Source: Cupriavidus basilensis OR16 (GTDB taxonomy: Bacteria > Pseudomonadota > Gammaproteobacteria > Burkholderiales > Burkholderiaceae). From it: a DNA stretch of 64,000 bases. Shown piece by piece: positions 8,349 through 15,016 of the stretch. The translations under genes and the position numbers were made by a program. The stretch lies in the NCBI RefSeq assembly GCF_000243095.1, contig NZ_AHJE01000012.1, forward strand, positions 62,001 through 126,000, in the 5' to 3' direction. The notes below the pieces were generated by a model that was not told the DNA's origin, searched no databases, and saw nothing but the letters and a program-made list of their open reading frames with translations. Within the stretch, counting starts at the first letter, position 1. Each line of letters opens with the position of its first letter.

Positions 8349-8850
8349 GTGCGAAACATCCTTTCCCTGCTCGGCCTGAGCCTTGCGCTGACGGCCGCTA
8401 CGCCCGCGCAATCCAGCGTGCTGCTAGCGCTCACGGACCCGTCAGTCGTCAAGCGCTACGCCGCGGCGCCCCTATTCCTTCACCTTGCCGTCCGTGGTGC
8501 ATGCGCTGTTGAAAGCAAAGCGGCGCGGCGTCGACGTGGCGGTCATCGTGGACGAAAAGAACAACCTCAAGGAAAGCCGCAGCAAAGCGCCACAGCAAGC
8601 ACTCAATTTGCTGGTGAATGCGGGCATCCCGACGCGCACCGTGCAGGTGTATTCGATTCACCACGACAAATACATCGTGGTCGACGGCAAGCATGTCGAG
8701 ACGGGCAGTTTCAACTACAGCAACGCGGCCGCACAGCGCAATAGCGAAAACGTGCTGGCGTTGTGGAATCACCCAGAACTCGCCAGCAAATATCTGGCGC
8801 ACTGGCGGGACCGCTGGGACCGTGGGACACCGTATCAATCTACCTACTAA
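8349..8850 (+). pseudogene. nuc: Nuc-type phospholipase-D-family endonuclease, frameshifted and shortened
   Basis: The GTG at 8349 (RBS GGAGA 8336-8340) gives a signal peptide (LLGLSLALTAATPAQSS). The frame then turns to nonsense after about 8450, while another frame from about 8473 carries YSFTLPSVVHALLKAKRRG and the HKD motif (HHDKYIVVDG followed by GSFNYS). The family normally has ~30 more residues between these parts, so there is a frameshift plus a small deletion. Intact relatives (pKM101 Nuc, EDTA-resistant nucleases) are periplasmic endonucleases. The C-terminal half keeps its catalytic residues but lacks an export signal of its own. Confidence 0.75.
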
Positions 8851-8863
8851 CTAGAGGGGAGCC

Positions 8864-9088
8864 ATGGCGATCAACAACACGGATCAATCCGACTACGAAA
8901 CGAATGTTGAGCGGAAATTTGAAACCGCGTCAGCGGCATCTGGGGCCAACACCACGGCACGCATAACGCGCTCGGGAATGATGAGCCCAGATGCAGTACG
9001 CAAACGGCTGCAACGGCTGCACGTGACACTTTTCGTCCTTGAACACGTGCATGAGATTCGAGCAGCTACCGACGAAGGTGGCATATGA
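8864..9088 (+). CDS. Small hypothetical protein
   Basis: 74 aa from ATG 8864, preceded by GAGGGGAG. Ser/Thr/Asn-rich N-terminus and a C-terminal helix with AVRKRLQRLHVTLFVLEHVHEI. Not recognised. It precedes the stability genes stbB/stbC, and R388 has stbA at this place, but I see no clear StbA similarity. Confidence 0.5.
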   Translation: MAINNTDQSDYETNVERKFETASAASGANTTARITRSGMMSPDAVRKRLQRLHVTLFVLEHVHEIRAATDEGGI

Positions 9089-9099
9089 CAGTCAGGTTG

Positions 9100-9501
9100 C
9101 TACGCAAAGCCCTCGTCAGACCATTTCACGTACTGGGTCAATGCGACATCAAGCATTTGCAGTTCACTCGGCGGCTTGCTTCCCTTGATGCCCAATCTGG
9201 CCGGGAGGTAGCTACGCGTGCTCCGGCTCACAGCCGTGAACTGCGGAACGATCTCGCAGACGGCATCAATCGCCTCGTTGAATGCGGCATCCTCGTGATG
9301 GTGGGTTGTTCTCATGAAAAAACACCCAACGATCCGGCGCCGAGGCAATGCTTTACCCCCCGCCGCCACGCAGATCGCATAGAGATGGGGCATCAATGCA
9401 TAGAGCTCTTCATCGAAGGAATGTGCATGGTGAACGATGCTCCCGTCTGGGTTGAACAGGCAATGAAAGATGCAAAAGCTCACGCCGCCGGGCTTATTCA
9501 T
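9100..9501 (-). CDS. Hypothetical protein, strand uncertain
   Basis: 133 aa on the minus strand from ATG 9501 with GGAG 9 nt upstream (TTG 9516 is an alternative). The composition looks like a folded protein (FDEELYALMPHLYAICVAA, AFNEAIDAVCEIVPQF) and its third codon positions are more GC-rich than those of the competing plus-strand ORF 9085-9534. That ORF has ATGA overlaps with both neighbours, as expected of an operon member. I favour the minus strand on codon bias but only slightly. No family recognised. Confidence 0.4.
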   Translation of the reverse strand: MNKPGGVSFCIFHCLFNPDGSIVHHAHSFDEELYALMPHLYAICVAAGGKALPRRRIVGCFFMRTTHHHEDAAFNEAIDAVCEIVPQFTAVSRSTRSYLPARLGIKGSKPPSELQMLDVALTQYVKWSDEGFA

Positions 9502-9530
9502 ACTCCGTTTCTCCAAAATGGAATTACCTC

Positions 9531-10244
9531 ATGAAAATCGCGATCATCAATTTTAGCGGCAACGTCGGAAAAACGACAGTCGCCCGCCAGTTGCTTGCCC
9601 CGCGCATGCAGGCCCCCGAGTTTGCCATTGAGACGATCAACTCGGGCGCGTCCGACGAAGGAGGCGACACGGAGCGATGGAAGGGAAAGGAGTTTGGCAG
9701 CCTGCAGGAAGAGCTAATGTTGCTGGACTCGGCCATTGTTGACATCGGTGCTTCGAACGTCGAGGAGTTCATCAAGTTGATGGGCCAGTTCGAGGGTTCG
9801 CACGAGGAGTTCGACTACTACGTCGTGCCAGTCGTCGCTGAGAAGAAACAGCAGGCCGACACCATGAACACGATCCTCACGCTGTCGAACCTCGGTGTAC
9901 CGCCGCAGAAGATCCGAGTGATCTTCAACAAGGTCGAGGTCGACGAGGGCCATGCGCTGGACAGCGCTTTCAGCATGCTCTTTGCCTTCCATGACGCAAG
10001 TCGCCGCTTCACGATCCATCGCGACGCGGTGATCTTCCACAACGAAATCTACGATCGGCTACGGGCGCTGAAGAAGACGGTGGCAGACGTAGCCAATGAC
10101 GAGACGGACTACCGTGCGCGGCTACGCACTGCGACCGATGGCGAAGAGAAGGCGAATGCGGTCAGCATGATTTCTGCCCAGCGCTTAGCCAAATCCGCTC
10201 AACGCAACCTGGATGCGGCCTACGCCGGGTTGTTCAGCAGCTAG
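9531..10244 (+). CDS. stbB: StbB-like ParA/MinD-type ATPase for plasmid stability
   Basis: 237 aa. The N-terminus IAIINFSGNVGKTTVARQLL is the deviant Walker A (GNVGKTT) of StbB proteins of R388-type plasmids; IVDIGASN is the Walker B-like strand. StbB works with StbA in plasmid positioning and in balancing segregation with conjugation. It lies beside conjugation genes exactly as in R388. Start ATG 9531. Confidence 0.85.
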   Translation: MKIAIINFSGNVGKTTVARQLLAPRMQAPEFAIETINSGASDEGGDTERWKGKEFGSLQEELMLLDSAIVDIGASNVEEFIKLMGQFEGSHEEFDYYVVPVVAEKKQQADTMNTILTLSNLGVPPQKIRVIFNKVEVDEGHALDSAFSMLFAFHDASRRFTIHRDAVIFHNEIYDRLRALKKTVADVANDETDYRARLRTATDGEEKANAVSMISAQRLAKSAQRNLDAAYAGLFSS

Positions 10245-10300
10245 TTCGCGTCAACGAAAAAGACAAACGTTCCTCATCGTATTCCATTAGTCGATCCTCC

Positions 10301-10690
10301 ATGGACAGATCCAACATCACCACGGCCCGCGAGGCGCTGATGGCCGAACTGCTGCGCGATACCGATGCGCTCGTGGCACGCATTGAAACCCTCGACAAGG
10401 AGCTCGCCGGGCACATCGAGCAAGCCGTACGGGATGCAGCCGGCAAGGCCTACCTTGCCGCGCGGCTGAACCTCGAAACCATGATCGGCGAGCAGGAGCA
10501 GCGCTTGACGAAGGCGGGACGGCACGCGGCCGCGCAGATCGGTAACCAGCTCAATGGCGGCGTTACCCAGATAGTGGCCGCCAACCAGGTCCTGGAACGT
10601 AAGGCGACGCTGGCCTTGTTACTGCTGTTCAGCAGTTCCTTGCTTGCTGGCGCCATTGGTGGCTTCCTTGCCGCCCTGCTGATCCGGTGA
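10301..10690 (+). CDS. StbC-like coiled-coil protein with C-terminal TM helix
   Basis: 129 aa from ATG 10301. Long helical N-terminal region, then a hydrophobic C-terminal segment (LALLLLFSSSLLAGAIGGFL) that would anchor it in the membrane. R388 has stbC directly after stbB; the assignment is by position and general architecture, not by a motif. Confidence 0.55.
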   Translation: MDRSNITTAREALMAELLRDTDALVARIETLDKELAGHIEQAVRDAAGKAYLAARLNLETMIGEQEQRLTKAGRHAAAQIGNQLNGGVTQIVAANQVLERKATLALLLLFSSSLLAGAIGGFLAALLIR

Positions 10691-10751
10691 AGCGAGGTGC
10701 CCTGCTTGACTTCCCACCGGTGCGCCCATTCTGTGAACGCAGGAGCAGACC

Positions 10752-11084
10752 ATGAGCACGCATCTATATACAACGACCTACAGGGGCCGGCAGGCACAGG
10801 TCCTGATGGGCTGGGACCGGCCCCTGCAATGTCACACGCTGGTGGTCCGCTACACAGACCAGGTGGAACGACCAATCTACTGCCATCGGGAGGATCCAAA
10901 GGTATCGCGTTACACCGATTTTCTCTATTACGTGAGGCGCCTGACGACGCTTGGTATCAAATTGCCCCGCACGATGTTGCGAGAACTGGCGCTCGATGCG
11001 CTTCGCAACGCCGGCGACCGGGAGGTCACTTACGACCCGGCCGGGCGAATCGTTTCGGACGTGGAGCATCGACATGCTGCCTGA
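10752..11084 (+). CDS. Hypothetical protein between stbBC and virD4
   Basis: 110 aa from ATG 10752. Soluble, with strand-rich start (THLYTTTYRGRQAQVLMGWD) and helical end. It overlaps the next small gene by 11 bases. Not recognised; carried with the coupling-protein gene, so probably a mobilisation accessory by context only. Confidence 0.6.
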   Translation: MSTHLYTTTYRGRQAQVLMGWDRPLQCHTLVVRYTDQVERPIYCHREDPKVSRYTDFLYYVRRLTTLGIKLPRTMLRELALDALRNAGDREVTYDPAGRIVSDVEHRHAA

Positions 11085-11262
11085 GTTGCTCAATATCGAC
11101 GGGCGAATTCAAGCCGTGCTCACATCTGCCACGACCAGCCATTGGTTGCGGCAGGCCCTGATCAAAGCTCTGCAGCGCGATTGCGTCGATGCCGCGCGCG
11201 ATGCGCACCTGCTGGCCGAGCTACTGAACCAGCGATGCGATAGCCTTCTAGGAAAGCCCTGA
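11074..11262 (+). CDS. Small hypothetical protein upstream of virD4
   Basis: 62 aa from ATG 11074, overlapping the previous gene and ending 1 nt before virD4. Helical throughout (WLRQALIKALQRD, AHLLAELLNQR). Tight spacing on both sides supports a real coupled gene. No domain recognised. Confidence 0.5.
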   Translation: MLPELLNIDGRIQAVLTSATTSHWLRQALIKALQRDCVDAARDAHLLAELLNQRCDSLLGKP

Positions 11263-11263
11263 T

Positions 11264-12832
11264 ATGCAGAAGCACGAAGTCGACAGCGCGACGCTTGCCG
11301 CGGGCATCACGTTGCCCGTCTCGGGGTGGCTGGCCAGCGCCTACATAGGCCGCGTGCGGCTGTTGCCCTTCCCGCAGGCATTGACCGATGCCTTGCACCT
11401 GACTCCGCATAGCCCATATCTTGCCGGTGGCCTGCTGGGCGGGTTGGCGCTGGCCGTCGGCGCGGCCTATCTGCTGCGCGAGTATGGCGACGACGGCTTC
11501 CGCGGTGCGCGGTACCGGCGCTGGATGCGGGGCTCACGTCTGGAAAACTGGCATACCGTGGCCGGTCAGATCCATGCTGTCAACCGGCGCGAGAACGTCC
11601 GCCGGCGCAGGCGCGGCATGCGCAAGCTCGACCCGATCAAGATCGGTCCGATGCCGATCCCGCTGCACCTGGAGAACCGCAATCTGCTGTTGTGCGCCTC
11701 CGTTGGTGCCGGCAAATCGGTGGCCATGGAGAGCATGATCGGGGCGGCCGTGCTCCGCCGCGACAAGATGGCCGTAGTCGATCCCAACGGCACCTTCTAC
11801 TCAAAATTCAGCTTCCCTGGCGACATCATCCTGAATCCATTTGACACGCGCTCGGCGGGGTGGACGCTGTTCAACGAGATCCAGGGCGTGCACGACTTCG
11901 ACCGGATGGCCAAGAGCGTCATCCCGCCGCAGATCGACCCGAGCGATGAGCAGTGGTGCGCCTATGCGCGCGACGTCCTCTCCGACACGATGCGCAAGCT
12001 GGTCGAGACTCACAACCCGGACCAGGCAACGCTGGTGCGGCTGCTGGTGCGCGAGGACGGCGAGGTCATTCGCGCCTTCCTGGCCAACACGGACTCGCAA
12101 GGGTACTTCCGCGACAACGCCGAGAAGGCCATCGCGTCGATCCAGTTCATGATGAACAAGTATGTCCGGCCGCTGCGCTTCATGAGCGAAGGGGAATTCT
12201 CCCTGCACCGCTGGGTCAACGACCCTGAGGCTGGCAATCTCTTTATCACCTGGCGCGAGGATATGCGCGCGGCCCAGAGGCCGCTGGTGGCCACCTGGAT
12301 CGACACGATTTGCGCGACGGTCTTGAGCCAGGCAGAGCCTGACCCGACCAGTGACGTGCGCTTCTGGCTATTTCTGGACGAACTGGATTCCCTTGGGCGC
12401 CTGGAATCCTTCGTGCCAGCTGCAACCAAGGGGCGCAAGCACGGATTGCGTATCGTCGGGAGCATCCAGGACTGGGCGCAGCTCGATGAGACCTATGGCA
12501 AGGACCAGGCCAGGACACTGCTCGCCTGCTTCCGTAATTACCTGATCTTCGGTGCCGCGAACGCCTACAACGCCGACAAGGCCAGCGAGATCCTCGGCAA
12601 TCACGAGGTGGAGCGCGTCAAGGAAACGCTCACGATGGGCGGAGGCCGCGGCGGCCGCAGCCGCGTAGTCGAGGCCACGAAGGAACCGGTGGTGATGGAT
12701 TCGGAGATCTCGAACCTGCGGGACCTGCACGGTTACGTCATGTTCGCCGAACAGTTCCCCATTGCCAAGATCGTCGTGCCGTACGTCAGCTATCCGCAGC
12801 GGGCGCCGGCCATTCAAATCAGGAGTGCGTGA
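11264..12832 (+). CDS. virD4: TrwB/VirD4-type coupling protein (T4CP)
   Basis: 522 aa. Two N-terminal hydrophobic segments (about residues 10-30 and 52-70), then the RecA-like motor: Walker A SVGAGKS near residue 150, MAVVDPNG, and Walker B WLFLDELDSLGRL near residue 370, followed by ATKGRKHGLRIVGSIQD. It brings the relaxase-DNA complex to the VirB channel. TrwB of R388 is 507 aa, so this is full length. The stop overlaps the next ATG (TGATG). Relaxase and coupling protein lie in one operon, separated by three genes. Confidence 0.93.
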   Translation: MQKHEVDSATLAAGITLPVSGWLASAYIGRVRLLPFPQALTDALHLTPHSPYLAGGLLGGLALAVGAAYLLREYGDDGFRGARYRRWMRGSRLENWHTVAGQIHAVNRRENVRRRRRGMRKLDPIKIGPMPIPLHLENRNLLLCASVGAGKSVAMESMIGAAVLRRDKMAVVDPNGTFYSKFSFPGDIILNPFDTRSAGWTLFNEIQGVHDFDRMAKSVIPPQIDPSDEQWCAYARDVLSDTMRKLVETHNPDQATLVRLLVREDGEVIRAFLANTDSQGYFRDNAEKAIASIQFMMNKYVRPLRFMSEGEFSLHRWVNDPEAGNLFITWREDMRAAQRPLVATWIDTICATVLSQAEPDPTSDVRFWLFLDELDSLGRLESFVPAATKGRKHGLRIVGSIQDWAQLDETYGKDQARTLLACFRNYLIFGAANAYNADKASEILGNHEVERVKETLTMGGGRGGRSRVVEATKEPVVMDSEISNLRDLHGYVMFAEQFPIAKIVVPYVSYPQRAPAIQIRSA

Positions 12833-13152
12833 TGCCACCCTTCGAAATCAACGATACGGAACTCGACGCCCTGGCTGGTGCCGGTGCCGACTTGTTCCAC
12901 CTGTACTGCCTTGGCTTTCGTTCGCACATGGAACCGTTGACCGGGGTGGTGCGAACCACCTTCGAGCAGGTGACCGAGCGGGTGGGTCGGCCCGGCATCA
13001 AGTACCTGGCCCATGACAAGAGCACGTTGCACCGCATGCTGGAGGCCCTGGTGGAACTCGGTTTGTTGTGCCGTTTGGAGGGCGATTCGAGCCTGACTTA
13101 TATCTGCGCCCTTGCGGACACCACAGTCACTCCTCGGGAGCAGGAAGCATGA
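12832..13152 (+). CDS. Winged-helix-like hypothetical protein, paralogue A
   Basis: 106 aa from ATG 12832 (RBS AGGAG 12821-12825). It shares INDxELDALxGAGxxLFHLY at its start and the arrangement KSxLxRMLxxLxELGLLxRL with the next gene, indicating a tandem duplication. The helix pattern in the second half looks like a winged helix-turn-helix as in replication or regulatory proteins of plasmids. The stop overlaps the next start. Function unknown. Confidence 0.6.
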   Translation: MPPFEINDTELDALAGAGADLFHLYCLGFRSHMEPLTGVVRTTFEQVTERVGRPGIKYLAHDKSTLHRMLEALVELGLLCRLEGDSSLTYICALADTTVTPREQEA

Positions 13153-14234
13153 CGGCCTATCGTATCAATGACCGGGAACTGGATGCATTGGAGGGCGCGG
13201 GGTCGGAGCTGTTCCATCTGTACTTCGCTGCCTTGCGCTTGCGGATGGACTTCCGTACCGGGATCGTCGGGCGCGCGGTGAGGGTGTCCTATCAAAGCTT
13301 CAGGGAGCGCACAGAGCGGCATAGTCGACACGGCGTCAGAGCGCTTTCCTTCGGCAAGAGCAAGCTACAACGCATGCTTGTACGTCTTGAAGAACTGGGG
13401 TTGCTCAGACGGTTGGGTGGCCCATATGAGCTGATCTTTGAATGTCCGCTGGCGGATCGCGATGACCGCTGCCCAGAAAAACCCGGTACATCTTCGGGAC
13501 ATTGCCAGACCGCCAAAAAAACCAAGCCAGCCAAGGCTTTGCGGCCCTCCAGCAGGGGTGTGGATAACGCTGAACCCGCCACACATCCGGTATCCGGTAA
13601 ACCTTTAAACCCTACTCCCCCTACCCCCTCAGGCCTGCGGCCTGAAGGGGATGGTCTCATCGACCCTACCGCGCCTTCGGCGCAGCAGGCCAACAACCTC
13701 AACGGCGACGAAACACCGCTCCGATCGCAACCACGAGGGCTCTCAGAGCAACGCATTAAGCCCGCCGGCGACGGTGGGGATTTGGCCTTCGGCCCGGCTT
13801 GCAAGGAGGGGGGCGAGGCGGAGGTAACGTGGGTCGCTCATCTCGACTGGCCGACCGAGATCGCAGACCGCCAGCGCGGCTACATCGCACGAAGGACCGC
13901 AGTCCTGGGCAAGACGCTAGCCCAGCGCGTTTTGGACGAATGGCACGGCGCGACAAAGGCCGGGGTGGTGCGCAAACCGTGGCCGTACTTCAACGAACTG
14001 CTTCGCAAGGCGGCCGCCGCCGGCGAAGCATGGGTGACCCACTACGCTCACCACGTGGCCCAGGCGCGCGCAGCGGAGCGCCAGCGGCTGGCTCACCAGG
14101 TCGCCGCCGAGGCCTCGTTTGGCCGACGCATTGGCGGCCGGCTCGGTCCGCTGCCGCCCGGTGCCCTAGCCCAGCTGCAGCGCGAGACCGCGGCCGCCGC
14201 GCTCACCCGCCGTGCGGGAGGCATACCGGCATGA
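13149..14234 (+). CDS. Winged-helix-like plasmid protein, paralogue B with long C-terminal extension
   Basis: 361 aa from ATG 13149. The first ~105 residues are paralogous to the preceding gene. A Pro/Ser-rich variable linker (about residues 115-230) leads to a helical C-terminal domain (WPTEIADRQRGYIARR, LDEWHGATKAGVVRKPWPYF). The linker DNA includes a CCTCAGGCCTGCGGCCTGA palindrome. Such architecture resembles plasmid replication-initiation or primase-helper proteins, but I cannot name a family. Confidence 0.6.
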   Translation: MTAYRINDRELDALEGAGSELFHLYFAALRLRMDFRTGIVGRAVRVSYQSFRERTERHSRHGVRALSFGKSKLQRMLVRLEELGLLRRLGGPYELIFECPLADRDDRCPEKPGTSSGHCQTAKKTKPAKALRPSSRGVDNAEPATHPVSGKPLNPTPPTPSGLRPEGDGLIDPTAPSAQQANNLNGDETPLRSQPRGLSEQRIKPAGDGGDLAFGPACKEGGEAEVTWVAHLDWPTEIADRQRGYIARRTAVLGKTLAQRVLDEWHGATKAGVVRKPWPYFNELLRKAAAAGEAWVTHYAHHVAQARAAERQRLAHQVAAEASFGRRIGGRLGPLPPGALAQLQRETAAAALTRRAGGIPA

Positions 14235-15016
14235 CGCCACCCATCCGCACCCGCTGGATCAGCGCCACTGACGAACTCTATGCCGAGCTGGAACACGCCT
14301 ACCGCTACTTCAACGAACGGCTCTTCAACAATGAGTTGCCGGGCTGCCTGTTCACGCTGCAGCGCAAGCGAAACACCTTTGGCTACTACGGGCCTTCGCG
14401 CTTCCTGCGACGTGACGCACGTGGCAAGAGCGATGAGATTGCCCTGAACCCGGCCTTCTTCGCGTTCCGTACCGTCGAGAAAACGCTCTCCACGCTGGTC
14501 CACGAAATGGTGCACCAGTGGCAGGCGCATGCCGGCAAGCCCTCGCGCAATGGCTATCACAATCGCGAATGGGCCGACAAGATGGAATCCATGGGATTGA
14601 TGCCATCCGACACCGGCGCCCCTGACGGTAACCGTGTGGGGCAGCGCATGACCCACTACATCCTCCCGGGCGGCCCCTTTGATGAGGCGTGCCAGGCATT
14701 GGTGGCCAGCGAGATCCTGATCTCCTGGGTCGACGTGCAAGCGCAGACTGATCCCATGGCCATCCAGTTCGCCGTGGAACCCGCCGGCGCCTCGATCCCA
14801 ACAACCGATGTCGATGTCGATGTCGACGTGGACGTGGAGGCCTTGACCGCCTTGGGGCTGCGTGTCGACGAGGACGATCAGGGCAAGAAGCGGAAGACCA
14901 AGTACACCTGTCCTGGCTGCGGCATCAATGTCTGGGGCAAGGCTGCCCTACGCCTCGGTTGCCTGGCTTGCGATAACACGCTCGACGCCAACACAATCGA
15001 GTCCACGCATGCTTAA
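14231..15016 (+). CDS. SprT-like zinc metalloprotease
   Basis: 261 aa from ATG 14231, overlapping the previous stop. The zinc-binding HEMVHQWQ (His91, Glu92, His95) sits in a SprT-like domain (YRYFNERLFNNELPG, ALNPAFFAF). The C-terminus has a zinc ribbon CPGCG...CLACD. A VDVDVDVDV run encoded by GATGTC repeats (about 14808-14838) links them. SprT/Spartan relatives cleave DNA-protein crosslinks. On plasmids the protein is often beside the relaxase, which makes just such a covalent adduct; whether it acts on it is my inference. Confidence 0.85.
   Translation: MTPPIRTRWISATDELYAELEHAYRYFNERLFNNELPGCLFTLQRKRNTFGYYGPSRFLRRDARGKSDEIALNPAFFAFRTVEKTLSTLVHEMVHQWQAHAGKPSRNGYHNREWADKMESMGLMPSDTGAPDGNRVGQRMTHYILPGGPFDEACQALVASEILISWVDVQAQTDPMAIQFAVEPAGASIPTTDVDVDVDVDVEALTALGLRVDEDDQGKKRKTKYTCPGCGINVWGKAALRLGCLACDNTLDANTIESTHA

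Noticed and set aside
9085-9534. Plus-strand ORF with ATGA overlaps as the gene at this locus
   Set aside because: Not fully rejected, but ranked second: third codon positions are less GC-rich than its first positions, the reverse of intact genes here, and composition is poor. Kept as a finding.
13615-13645. CCTCAGGCCTGCGGCCTGA palindrome as terminator or att site
   Set aside because: It lies inside the coding linker of an intact ORF, has no T-run, and the linker is simply GC-rich.
14805-14840. GATGTC repeats as a regulatory or satellite repeat
   Set aside because: In frame and encodes a short Val-Asp linker between two domains of the SprT-like protein; no separate function needed.
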